64,000 bases of DNA from positions 21,956,990-22,020,989 of the forward strand of contig OX411549.1 of NCBI GenBank assembly GCA_948146395.1, read 5' to 3'. Each line of letters begins with the position of its first letter. Position 1 is the stretch's first letter. Made by a program: the position numbers and the translations under genes. Positions 1-9,500 of this stretch are shown here, in pieces. The notes under the pieces were generated by a model, which was not told the DNA's origin, did not search any database, and saw nothing but the letters and a program-made list of their open reading frames with translations. The stretch comes from Fragum whitleyi (taxonomy: Eukaryota > Mollusca > Bivalvia > Cardiida > Cardiidae).

Positions 1-288
1 CCGTCACTGACCATAACTCAGAGAAAAACATGAGCTCGTAGTCTGCCTTTTATCGCCTAGCAGGGGCGTTGATAGGCCATGGCATAAATTGAAAAGTTTA
101 CTTTTTCAGTATGTTGGGTTCTTTCAAAAGTAACTGTTCTAACCTAAAGATCCTTAAGAATCAATGTTCTTGGCAAAAGTGAACATATTTCATTGTTGCG
201 TTACCAAAACCGCCGCTTAACTTCAGCTTGTCCAAGCTTTTTGGGTTTGGTTACCCACCGACAGTTTATAATGCATACTATCTATAAA

Positions 289-690
289 ATAGAGGATAAT
301 CGTTTGTTTCAGTGTAAGATCGATTTTTATTTCGTTGAGTGAACAACAAACGCTATATTTTCACGAGTGGCAGAGCCACGAGTGAAACTATAGCTTTCGT
401 TGTTCACGAAATGAAATATAAATCGATCTTACACGAAAAACAAACGATTATTCTATTTCTTTAATGCAAAAACGAGACAAAATGGGAATTTTCTAGGATA
501 CTTTTTCCGTAAAGCGCCATTTTGCGCGAGATTGCTATGCAACGTTCATTGTGACGTCACTTATTTCGCCCCGCATAGATGACGTCAGATAGGATGAAAT
601 GCACAAAAGCGGGGTATAAGTTTTTGATAATTTCACTGCTTTTGCGGTGAGTTTATCAAGTGATAATCTACCGTTATTTCTCGATAAAAG
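289..690. repeat. Foldback repeat, family C (unit 1, first copy)
   Basis: Positions 289-456 form a near-perfect inverted repeat of about 80-nt arms closing on gtggcAGAgccac, starting atagaggataatcg and ending with its complement. It is followed by about 230 bp that always travels with it and contains tgacgtca motifs and gataatctaccgttattt. Other copies are at 7702-8045 and 43402-43735, plus the tandem-unit equivalents. This looks like a non-autonomous foldback/MITE. The superfamily is not recognisable. Confidence 0.75.
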
Positions 691-990
691 CTGGAGTGAA
701 GATGCTTAGGTGCTTCAACAATGTTGTGTGTCAAAAAACATAGAAAAAACTAATTTCGACAGATATCGTAGACTTGTCAGACGTTTCGCAAACATGCTTA
801 TCAAATTTCTGAATGGATTCAAGGAAACTTTTTTATTAGCTTAGATCATAGTTCATTTTCTCAAAAGACGCCAAGAAAGTCGGAGTAAGGAATTAATCGG
901 TTAGCGAAAGAAGGTAGATAAATACAACTATTTGTACTCGAAAAAGTAAAATGAGTTATCTTCCCTGATTCTTAAATCATTTTTTCCATT

Positions 991-1270
991 TGATTGATTG
1001 TTTGTTTGAATGGGGTTTAACGCCGCTATCAAAAGTCACACAGTTATATTGCTGCGCCTGGAGAACCCTCAAATGGATTCCGGTGTTTCCCACGCCAGTA
1101 CTACCATTGCATCCTTTCCTAACCTCAAGCTGCTAACCCACAAAGGTATACGTTTTTTTAACCCATTGGTGGGAAACAGAAATCGGAAAGAATGAATGTC
1201 GCCGTAGGGGATCAACTCGGGACCCTTTGAATGACAGTCCGATTAAGTACCACTGTACTATGACGGCGGC
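991..1270 (-). mobile_element. tRNA-derived SINE (family S1), unit 1, minus strand
   Basis: Read on the minus strand it starts gccgccgtcatag with a tRNA-like head (box A near tagtacagtggtac, box B gagttgatccc). The body contains ttaggaaaggatgcaatggt. It ends in agcggcgttaaacccc plus a caaacaaacaatcaatc tail. It matches the plus-strand element at 8219-8510 along its length. The short ORF across it has no coding meaning. Copies are at 13127-13406 and 25260-25539. Confidence 0.85.
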
Positions 1271-1750
1271 TATATTTTGGCTCAGTGGTTAGTGCATTGG
1301 AATCGTTAAAAATAAGTAAATATTACTTGTCCGCGTGGGTTCAACACCGGCTTTCGTCAGTAATTTTCAGCTATGCTTAAGTTTCGGTCAGTTTGTTTGT
1401 AAGATGGGGGCTCGTACGGGAAAGGCCAGTGAGCCATTTATGTCGGCATTGTACCGACTTTGTTAGTACATGAAGCACATTACTGCCCATATACGCTTAT
1501 CGTCATCAATATATGACAACTCTGTAGGGGGAGTGTGTTATGGGAGACCACTCTCACCACTGTCCTGCATAGCTTCATTGGTTTAAATAGAATGTCTAAT
1601 ACCTGAGTCAGGGAAGATTTTCTTTGGCTTATTGGCGCATTGGACATGTATTTACCAATAATTAATATTACTTGCCCGGATGGGTTCAACACCGGCTTTC
1701 GTCAGTAATTTTCAGTTATGCTTAAGTTGCGGACAGTTTTGTATATAAGA
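1271..1750 (+). repeat. Possible second tRNA-like SINE with an internal direct repeat
   Basis: It begins with a box-A-like tggctcagtggttagtg and a box-B-like gggttcaacacc. The stretch gggttcaacaccggctttcg...ttcag(c/t)tatgcttaag occurs twice (about 1337-1393 and 1681-1737). A tRNA-derived retroposon or a nested pair is likely. The superfamily is not assigned. Confidence 0.45.
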
Positions 1751-3094
1751 CCAAAAATGAAACCTTTATCTTATAAACATCCGCTGTCGACCCTTTAGCA
1801 AACCGACCGAAATTACTTTCAAGATTCATAGGTTATTTACATGTATTTTGTTCATATTTTTTCAAAGCGATTCTTCAACCCGTTATAAGCCATTCAAAGC
1901 TTTTTGGTGTGCTTAGTCTTTAACGGGGGGACCGCCTAAACACACACTCACAAAAGAAACTGAAGAAGTGTCGATGATACCTAAATACTTTCTTATAATA
2001 TCTAAGGCTGCTGAAAAATTGATATTACTCACTTGATGCTTTTGTCAAAGAATTTGTTATCACAAACTAATTACATCATTTGCGTTATCCGATGAAGTTA
2101 CCTGTTACAATGACGTCGCAAAGGGACAACGTTAACGAGGCGCACGAATTGAACAGTTGTCGAACCAGAATGATTTTTCTTTAGAATCGTCCATATTTTA
2201 AGGGGTAAAACACACCGACCAAATTGGAAACAAAACAAGCCAAAATTTAATACTTTAAATAGTACTTAACACATATTCATGCATATCTGTATATGTAATC
2301 GTTTCGAGTAAAAGTGCATAATATTTGATAGGTTTACCGTTCCAGCCCGTTTTACGAAACTTCTTACGCAAAAGATAATCGTAAGTCAAAATCAACACTT
2401 GAACCTGGTGTTTTCATTCGTTGTTATATTCTGCCTTTTAAAGACGATTCCACTGACATGACGCATGACAGAATTCCGTAAATTAGCTACTACTGTAGAG
2501 GCATCTTTGACTTGCGCAAAACAATGATCGTAAGTTGTTTCGTAAAATAGACTAAAACAATGTTAACCATTCAGCACTCAACAGCCAAGCGTAGGCACAC
2601 GTAGACGGTACGTTTGTTTAATATATTAACTTTCGTAAGATCCATAGGTTTGTGTGATGTCATTGGATTGTTTTAGATAAATTACAGCAATACTCCAATA
2701 ACATTCAAACAAGTTTTCCAACAAAGAGAGATTTCAATATGCGCATAGGTGTGTATGCTCTTTTTGGTGAATACTATGATATCGATTATTGTATGGAATC
2801 AACAATACAGTACTGATTCAATCGAACTTTGGACGTCTGATGTTCATGACGTCATTTATTTTGCCCCGAGACGATGTACATGCCTTTATTAAATCTAATA
2901 TGAAACAAAGCGCTTGTATCTGATTTGGATGGTACATTTATTGATAGAAGCTTGTAGTTTCTATTGGTGCTATTTTGTTTGTCGTCGGTTTTCTATGGGG
3001 GAAAATATGAAAAAAGTCTCGTAGCTTTTTGATTGCCCCTCGTATACTTACAATGATCAATAAACATTACACTATCCAGATAGTTTGTTCTCAC
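1751..3094. other. Non-coding stretch of the unit
   Basis: AT-rich, with no convincing exon. About 1750-1840 resembles about 10835-10940 of the same unit (tttat...acatccg...gaccct...accga), so this is a dispersed repeat. A tgacgtca palindrome occurs near 2847. Nothing else is recognised. Confidence 0.5.
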
Positions 3095-3395
3095 GTGATG
3101 GGTGTAGGTAGATTTTACGCGGTGAGCCGTGAAATCAACTTTTTACCGTTAGATTCTCGTGCCATTTGTTCGAAATAAGTAAACCAGGTTAAAATAATGC
3201 ATTGAGAAAGTTTAAAATTTACCTTTTAAACCAACGTTACTGCTTGTCTTAAAACGTAAGGTTCACTCAAACATGTACTTTCATGATTGCAGTGAAGGGA
3301 CCAGGCTAAATTCCTATCACTTGCTTTTTAATTATACCCGATTTACCCATGATAATAGACTCAGCGCCTACGTCAGAGCTGAGTTTACAAAAGAC
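3095..3395. repeat. Dispersed repeat family F (unit 1)
   Basis: The block from gtaggtagattttacgcggtgagccgtgaaatc to the hairpin gactcagcgcc...gagctgagt recurs at 35323-35800, where a SINE has inserted into it. Copies are at 15231-15531 and about 27364-27664. Confidence 0.6.
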
Positions 3396-3427
3396 ACATA
3401 TAAAGCATTTGTCAATTATAAACAAAC

Positions 3428-3794
3428 ACAATTAATATTGTGAAATATACAAGTTAAATGATACTGAAATGATTTAGAATGAGTGTGTGGTGCGAGTTAT
3501 GAATGAAATTTAAGGGAAATAATGCATAACACTTATTTCGTCCAATTGGACGAAATAAGCGACATTTAATTACGTTTTTATCAAATATAAGTCCTACTTC
3601 AAACGCTACAGAAGCCAATAAAATCATCAAATGATATTACTTTCCTTTTTAACGCTTTTGAAGCGTATTAAACGATTTGGAGCTTTATTAATGGACTGAG
3701 TGAATATTTGAAATGAATGAATGGATCGATGAGTGAGCGATATAGCAAAGTTTTGATCGGGGTGAATGTCGACTTCACGATGTAAGTAACTGTT
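3428..3794. mobile_element. MITE family A, just downstream of C1q gene 1
   Basis: Right end gtcgacttcacgatgtaagtaactgtt and a degenerate left end starting near acaattaatattgtg match the inverted ends of the full-length copy at 47589-48028. It contains an attggacgaaat-type palindrome (ttatttcgtccaattggacgaaataa region) and supplies a distal AATAAA for the C1q gene. The equivalents are at +12136 and +24267. Confidence 0.65.
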
Positions 3795-3813
3795 GGCATG
3801 CATCTGTTTTATT
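3684..3813 (-). promoter_or_regulatory. Candidate polyadenylation signals of C1q gene 1
   Basis: On the minus strand, AATAAA occurs 10 nt after the stop codon (3808-3813) and again at 3684-3689. The distal one lies inside a family-A MITE end. Equivalents are at +12136 in unit 2. In unit 3 only the distal one survives. Functional use is inferred. Confidence 0.4.
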
Positions 3814-3823
3814 AAGGTATCCA

Positions 3824-4218
3824 TCAATGACGAGTTTGTTTGATCAAAGCCCCACTGAAAGATGTGTCACCATCGTTATTGTATACACGGCTCCATCCCC
3901 CACAAGCACCAAGATTAACTTTGTCCCCTTTAGACAGCATGAGATAGACAGACGCTCCCGCCGTAGTGTACGAGTTATCATTGTATGTTCTACCAAATGC
4001 AACATTAGAACCATTACGTTGAATTCTGCAGTAAACGTCATGTTTTCCTTTTGAGGCTAAGTTGAAGAGGAACAAATAGAGTCCGTCTGTGAGACAGGTA
4101 AAGATGCCGGTATCTTTGTTGTAACCGTCTCCAATATTGGTGGTGACCGTTTTAAAGATGGGGACGCCGTTAAGCAGAGACCGTGTTGGATTTGTTACGG
4201 AGAAGGCGACAACAGGAT
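3824..4218 (-). CDS. C1q gene 1, exon 2: C1q domain (residues 127-257)
   Basis: Terminal coding exon of a predicted secreted C1q-domain protein. The exon begins after a pyrimidine-rich acceptor (ctatttccag) and ends with TGA at 3824-3826. It is in phase 1 with exon 1, the split codon GAT giving Asp127. It encodes a complete globular C1q domain of about 130 residues. Visible family signatures are AFSV at the start, the TGIFTCLTDGLYLF strand motif, the LMLSKGDKVNLG stretch and the terminal DTSFSGALI strand. C1q domains trimerise and bind microbial or self ligands, and in bivalves they form large secreted lectin-like families. Oddity: the usual Pro in the C-P-x-DG-Y motif is Leu169 here. AATAAA signals follow on the minus strand at 3808-3813 and 3684-3689. 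Confidence 0.9.
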
Positions 4219-4230
4219 CTGGAAATAGAA

Positions 4231-4720
4231 TAAGCCTTTGCGCGACATTTCCAACAATTTGACATTTTCAATAGGTGCTAGTAGATAGCAGCCTAGGTAT
4301 AGACATAAAGAAGATTGCCCAATTGTCTACAATTTCAGACAGGGCGCTCAGCAAGGACGTAGCTCTCATTACGCTCTTTACGCATTTGCGTAATACAAAT
4401 AAATCCTCTTTCGAAAAAATCTCGTTTATGAATATTCATAACATCGAAACTACAGCTTATTCAAGCTGTAGTTACGATATTTGATTATTCACGTACACCC
4501 AAACGCTTGGATGGAAGGCATTAGTCTTTAGTCACAGTCCACATATCGCCTTTATCTTGTATATTCTTTGGTGGTCGCCTCAAAATGAGTAAAAAAAAAT
4601 CAGAATCCTAGCTACGCCTATGCTCAGTGAACACTCTGGTCAGACTGTGCAGATGCACGGACTGGCCAGAGCCTTTGCTTGGAGCACATTTGAAATTGTT
4701 GTATATGTTACGCACACGCT
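4231..4720. mobile_element. MITE family B abutting the C1q splice acceptor (unit 1)
   Basis: The ends are inverted copies of gagcctgtgcgtgacatt-tccaacaattt (left at 4231, right near 4690-4720). Family hallmarks inside are gtcagactgtgcagatgca and several small hairpins, including a 12-bp stem actacagctt/aagctgtagt near 4447-4474. The left end starts about 12 bp upstream of the acceptor of C1q exon 2, so the branch point probably lies in the element. It is present in all three genes (16367-16856, 28500-28990). Confidence 0.72.
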
Positions 4721-4883
4721 AAAATGTTATCATAAAAAGCTTTCAAAGTCAGTCCGAAGTAATTCTTAGCGTGAATTTATTTGGGAAAACAGGGACTCTC
4801 GTGTATATTAAGGGTCTGTGGGGAAAATAAAAATCCATATTTTACCATCTTTTTATTGGCGGGTCGATACCAATGACACTTAA

Positions 4884-5040
4884 GGTAGTGGACCCGTAAT
4901 AGTTTTGCAACTTCTCGGTAGTAATTAACTTTAACAGAGTTAACCGAGGTTTCCTAATGATTTTCATTAGGAAACCTTGGTTAACATTGTAAAAGAACAT
5001 TTGGTCCGAAATGCTGCGGAACTATTACGGGTCCACTACC
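4884..5040. mobile_element. 157-bp palindromic MITE with TTAA target duplication (unit 1)
   Basis: It has a perfect 21-bp terminal inverted repeat starting ggtagtggacccgtaatagt, an inner inverted repeat around gaggtttcctaatg...cattaggaaacctt, and TTAA on both sides (4880-4883, 5041-5044). TTAA duplication suggests piggyBac-type mobilisation. The homologous place in unit 3 (about 29100-29120) lacks it. Confidence 0.8.
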
Positions 5041-5548
5041 TTAACCCTTGTCACGATATACCTCCTTTAACATTAAATAAAAAAAAAACGCAATTAATCT
5101 GCAAAAAAGATATCTGCAAAAAGATGCGTGGTCGTGGAGCTGAATGAAAAAGCAAATCGATGTTTCGCGACCATAGAGTCGTAACTTCATATGATTGTAA
5201 GTTGTAAATACGACGTACAAGTCGTCCATTAACGAAAACTGATTAGGCAAGAATGGAGGAAAATGACAGAGCTCAACAGTGAAATCTTATGTAAATGATT
5301 AATTTGATTAGTGATAAGTAATTTTTTGCTTGATAGCCTCGATCTACACGTCAACTTAGTGTCCACGCAAAATAGTTTGAAATAATGAAAATTAATGAAC
5401 GTTCATGCCATTTTCTATTATTTTCTTGAATTTCTGAGTAACACTACCCCCTTATCTTCAAAGATAAAATGCTACAATGAGCTGTACTTTCACAGAATTT
5501 GTACTTACCACATTGCATGCCGTATTTTCAAAGTAGTTTAGAGTTAAT

Positions 5549-5979
5549 TACATCGTGAAATTGACAAGGTGAATTATTTCGGAATGATTTAGGAATGAAA
5601 TTGAATGAGTGTGAGGAGCACGTTTTGAGTGAATTTAATGGGAGGTTATCCTATATAGCAAATTTTGTTCAGGGTGAACAAAATTTGCGATATTGTTACC
5701 TCCCTTTAATAAAAAAGTGCATACAAGTTCTGTGCACAGCTTCAATTTTTTTCAAGAACCTATGTGGCGCTAACTATTTGAATTATATCAGTGAAATCGC
5801 GATTTTTCTCTGTCAAAATTAATTTTGAAGGATGTTGTTAATCCTATATATTCCAATGGGTTTGATCGTTTTTGAATGGTTTGAGTGAGTGTTTTGAGTA
5901 AATGAATGGAGCGCTGAGAGAGCGATTTAGAATGTTTTTGATCTGAATGATTGTCAATTTCATGATGTAACTAATTGTA
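5549..5979. mobile_element. MITE family A, near full length, in C1q intron (unit 1)
   Basis: It runs from gttaattacatcgtgaaattgac to gtcaatttcatgatgtaac, with the inverted ends and the diagnostic interior gaatgaatggagcgctgag. It contains the short hairpin gcaaattttgtt...aacaaaatttgc. Same family as 47589-48028. Confidence 0.7.
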
Positions 5980-5988
5980 CTCATAAAT

Positions 5989-6550
5989 ACAGTTTAGAAC
6001 ATCGTCAAATTGACAAGATTAATGGTTTTCGAGTGCTTTTGAAATTTGATTTCCATAAATAGCTTCTTATTTCTTCAAAAACCAATCAAACGCTTATAGT
6101 TTAAATTATGTCAGTGAAATCACGATTTATTTCTAGCTATATTTACTATGAATGTAGTTGTTTATCTTATATGAGCCTGTGCGTGACATTTCCAACAATT
6201 TGAAACATTTGCGAGGTGACAAATGCCCAACTGCCTAGCTACTCACAGACAGTCATTAGAAGATTCGCTGTCTGTCTAAATACTCTTCGGACCTTACAAA
6301 AAGCGCAAAGTGAAGACCCTGGACAGACTGTGCAGATGCACAGGCTGGCCAGAGTCTTCACTTGGCATGCTTTGAAATTGTTGGAAATGTCATGCACTGG
6401 CTCATATTTTTTTAGTGATTTCAGAGCGTCTTTTTATTTTAAATTATGGTTAGAGTGAGTGTTTATAATGAATGAATGGAGCGCTGAGTGAGCAAGTAAG
6501 AATGGCTTTGATTGAGATCAATGTCAATTTCACGATGTTATTATTTGTAG
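5989..6550. mobile_element. MITE family A interrupted by a nested family-B MITE
   Basis: Family-A ends are at about 5989 and 6550. A family-B element (6171-6405, ends gagcctgtgcgtgacatttc and its inverse) lies inside. The unit-3 paralogue (42045-42296) has the family-A sequence without the insertion, an empty site near 42148-42165. Confidence 0.7.
6171..6405. mobile_element. MITE family B, 235 bp, nested (unit 1)
   Basis: It has terminal inverted repeats of about 30 bp (gagcctgtgcgtgacatttc / inverse) and the internal pair of complementary blocks gtgaagaccctg...cagagtcttcac. The 80-residue ORF across it is incidental. The unit-2 copy is at 18307-18541. Confidence 0.75.
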
Positions 6551-6768
6551 CTAGATTTCTTTATCTTTTTATATGATCGCCATGTCAAATTGCAAGATTT
6601 CTGTGCAAAATCTGGTTCTTGTTTCACAAAGTGGCAGATTTGCGTGATATTTGGCCCTATTCGTCCTTATTTAAGCTTACATTTCAAACTAAAACCCAAG
6701 TGAAGCAAAATATTATCTCAAAAAGTATTTCGCGCATGCATCTTCTTAAAATAATAAAATTAAATTAC

Positions 6769-7147
6769 CCTTGGTTTTATTGTTCAGTACTTCCAAAGCA
6801 TTGTCAACTAATACCAGTTTTCCAACCGCCATTTCCGACAGAACGTTGATATCTTCTCTTCTCTGCTCTTGTTCTTCTCTCAAAGTATTTTCTAAATCGT
6901 CCTTGAAGGCGTCAAAATCCACCAATACTTTAGTTTTAAAATCTTTAATTCCTGCAAGCTCTTTCAAGACTGTTTCTCGAATTGCTTTCATTTCTTCCAT
7001 CATTTTCTCAACTTTCTGCTCAGTTCTGAGCATTGCCTCAAGTGATTTCATCTCATAATCAAATTTCGAACACACTGGTTCAGCCGGCAATTCTAAAGCA
7101 TTGCTGCTTGCGATAAAGATCAGATACATTACTTTATAGAGCTCCAT
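6769..7147 (-). CDS. C1q gene 1, exon 1: signal peptide and coiled coil (residues 1-126)
   Basis: First coding exon of the C1q gene. I chose the ATG at 7145-7147 (context ggaATGg) because the only longer reading starts at a GTG. Residues 1 to about 18 are a hydrophobic signal peptide (MELYKVMYLIFIASSNA). Cys26 may form an inter-chain disulfide. Residues of about 35-120 are Lys/Glu-rich with heptad-like spacing, predicting a coiled coil that would trimerise the C1q heads. The exon ends at a good donor (AAGG|GTAAT, phase 1) and joins exon 2 across a 2550-bp intron (4219-6768). The mature mRNA would encode 257 residues. The product is probably secreted and oligomeric, with a role in innate recognition inferred from the family. 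Confidence 0.85.
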
Positions 7148-7701
7148 TCCGACAGGACCTGACTGTAAGCCTTGAAACACTAACGCTGTTTAGCAGTACG
7201 TTGCCTAAATGTCGGTAGTTCATACTCCTCTACAAAAGTTGTGTGACACTTTCAGATACATAAAGATAAAAAGTAGTTCTATGATGTATAACAGGGAAAA
7301 ACACTCCTGAAAGTGACAAAGTAAATGATATTGGATTGTTTACGGTACAAACTTGGCAGAGTGAGAGGAGAAAATGAAACTTATTGAAGAAAATATAACA
7401 TCGATATTTTTTCCCTATTAGAAGCAATTATCGATATTTTATAACCCCCCCTTTTTTTAAAAAAAAAATCATTCCTTTATTTTAGTGTCCTCAGGGACCA
7501 AGCAAACACTTTTTTGGAATGAATGAAATCTGGGTCGTTTTGAAGGTTTACGAAGTGACTTGAACGACTCTGAAGCGTTTTTTGAGTGATTTCTGTGAGT
7601 GTTTGGAATGAACGTATTGAGAGATTCTGAATGGTTTTCATCGGAGTGAATGTCAATTTCAGTATGTTATTAACTGTAAGGCCTGGCTGAAGTTGTTGTA
7701 T
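7148..7701 (-). promoter_or_regulatory. Upstream flank / putative 5' UTR and promoter of C1q gene 1
   Basis: No core promoter motif is certain. This 550-bp flank is nearly identical in all three genes (43,000-43,400 for gene 3), more so than the adjacent coiled-coil coding half. It contains the right half of a family-A MITE (about 7515-7680). Promoter placement is inferred from the ATG position. Confidence 0.35.
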
Positions 7702-8045
7702 ATAGAGGATAATCGTTTGTTTCAGTGTAAGATCGATTTATATTTCATTGAGTGAACAACAAAGGCTATATTTTTTACGAGTGGCAGAGCCACGAGTGAA
7801 AATATAGCTTTTGTTGTTCACGAAATGAAATATTAATCGATCTAACTCGAAAACAAACGATAATTCTATTTCTTTAATGCAAAAATGAGACAAAATGTAA
7901 ATTTTCTGGGACGTTATTTATTTCGCTCCGCATAGATGACGTCAGATAGGATTAAATGCACAAAAGCAGGGTATAAGTTTTTGATAATTTCACTGCTTTT
8001 GCGGTGAGATTATCAAGTGATAATCTACCGTTATTTCTTGATAAA
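7702..8045. repeat. Foldback repeat, family C (unit 1, second copy)
   Basis: Diverged, slightly shorter copy of the 289-690 element in the same orientation, with the inverted repeat at 7702-7868. It lies upstream of C1q exon 1. The equivalents are at 19838-20181 and at 43402-43735, where the central gagccacgagt part of the hairpin is deleted. Confidence 0.72.
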
Positions 8046-8218
8046 CCACCAAAAAGCATTAAAGAAAATTACTCTTCTTAATCTGTTCAGAAATGCATGC
8101 TGTTCACAAAGTTTCGAGAGACAGTATATTTCCCCACAAATTATGATTTATTTTTGAAATATGGCTTTTAACGAAGACTAAAAGAAAATGGGTTTGAAGC
8201 ATGTTTAATTTACATCAG

Positions 8219-8510
8219 GGGCCGCCGTCATAGCGCAGTTGGTAGCGCGTCGGACTGTCAAACAAGAGGTCCCGGGTTCGATCCCCGACGGCGGCACTCA
8301 TTCTTTCCGACTATTTGTCTCTCACCAATTGGTTGATAATCGTAGACCTATGTGAGGTAGAAGATGGAGGCTAGGAAAGGATGTGATGGTTGTACTGGTG
8401 AGAGAAATACCAAGAATCCATTGTTAGAGCTCCAGCCGCCGCGATATAACTGAAAAAAAATGTTGAAAGCGGCGTAAAACTCCATTCATCCAATCAATCA
8501 ATTTATAAAA
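8219..8510 (+). mobile_element. tRNA-derived SINE (family S1), unit 1, plus strand
   Basis: The tRNA-like head at 8221-8296 has complementary acceptor arms gccgccg/cggcggc, box A tagcgcagttggtagcgc and box B ggttcgatcccc. The anticodon stem does not pair, so it is a SINE head rather than a working tRNA. The body has ctaggaaaggatgtgatggt and the 3' end agcggcgtaaaactcc followed by an (aatc)n tail. Copies are at 20355-20646 and 43905-44190. Confidence 0.85.
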
Positions 8511-8750
8511 GGGATTCATGTATGCGATCTCGATCTTTTGAAATTGACTGTTGTGCTCGGTGTATAGTATGTATACGCCGGGGTCTTGTTTTGAGAAGAG
8601 GATATCATACTTTGTAACTGAATATGATAAAATGGATTAGGTATTTGAGATACACCCGTGCCTTGGAAATAGAACCAAAACTTTTCAAAATAGATTCTTG
8701 ACCCGGCGTGTGTAAAGACGTTATAGAGAATTCCATGAAATAAAAAAAAA
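8511..8750 (+). pseudogene. Relic coding segment downstream of the SINE (unit 1)
   Basis: The region corresponding to 44238-44465 retains an open 75-codon Arg/Lys/Phe-rich frame in unit 3, but here it contains stops and indels. It may be a decayed transposon ORF. I do not recognise the family. Confidence 0.25.
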
Positions 8751-8754
8751 TATA

Positions 8755-9500
8755 ATATGATCTACGTCGCGGGAGTGAAATAACACCGTTGAATATCTTT
8801 GATATTGCAGGGGTGTTATTACACTAGTGGAATAATTATCCAAATTAGCTAAGAACGGATATCAACGTTATATTTTCGTTGTGATTTTGACTTTATAAGG
8901 GATTTGCTGACGTCATTCCACAAACAGCGTTAAATGTTTCGCGGAATAACTTTAATCGATGAAATATCATTATTCGCTCGTTTTAATACAAAAATCAGTC
9001 ATATAAAAACAGAATATCAAATTTGTGCTCATCAAATACCGAATTTATCAAACTCATTTTTATCTGTTCAAAGATGATTCGTTTAATAAAATTGGTATTC
9101 TTGGCCACTCTTTCAATATCCTCTATGAAATAAACGGATTTATAATATGACCTACGTCGCGGGAGTGAAATAAACCCGTTGAATATTTTTGATATTACAC
9201 TAGTGGAATAACAATGCAAATGAGCTCAGAGCGAATAGCAACTCAATTTTGTAACCGCGAAAATGACGTCATAATGTATATGTTGTGACGTCAGTTTTAA
9301 ACGGCCTTATACGTTTCGCGGAAAATTGAAATGTTGAATTTCATGAATTTTGACGAATTTTCACAAAAAGTCGGGTCACATTATAAATAGAATATACAGC
9401 TTGTTCTCATGAAATACAGACTTTATTAAACTCGTCATCTAAAACAGATAAAAACTCGGCATAGCCTCAATTTTATCTGTTTCGTAAATTCATTCTCGAT
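8755..9500. repeat. Dispersed repeat families D and E (unit 1)
   Basis: The block tacgtcgcgggagtgaaata...cactagtggaata occurs at about 8762-8832 and again at about 9152-9212, and also at 44450-44522. The block aaactcgtcatctaaaacag and its inverse around 9430-9490 corresponds to the foldback at 44722-44826. Both are probably non-autonomous transposons. Confidence 0.55.

Noticed and set aside
1010..1195. 61-codon plus-strand ORF repeated in all units
   Set aside because: It is the antisense strand of the S1 SINE.
1958..1990. CTGAAGA occurrence as another hammerhead core
   Set aside because: No GAAA partner at proper distance and no stem I pairing.
3827..4054. Plus-strand 75-codon ORF opposite the C1q exon
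   Set aside because: It is the antisense shadow of a well-supported C1q domain.
7148..7180. Longer N-terminus of C1q exon 1 starting at GTG
   Set aside because: Animal translation starts at AUG. The downstream ATG has a good context and gives a proper signal peptide.
8221..8296. Functional tRNA-Asp(GTC)-like gene
   Set aside because: Acceptor arms and boxes A/B are good, but the anticodon stem does not pair and the same SINE body follows every copy.
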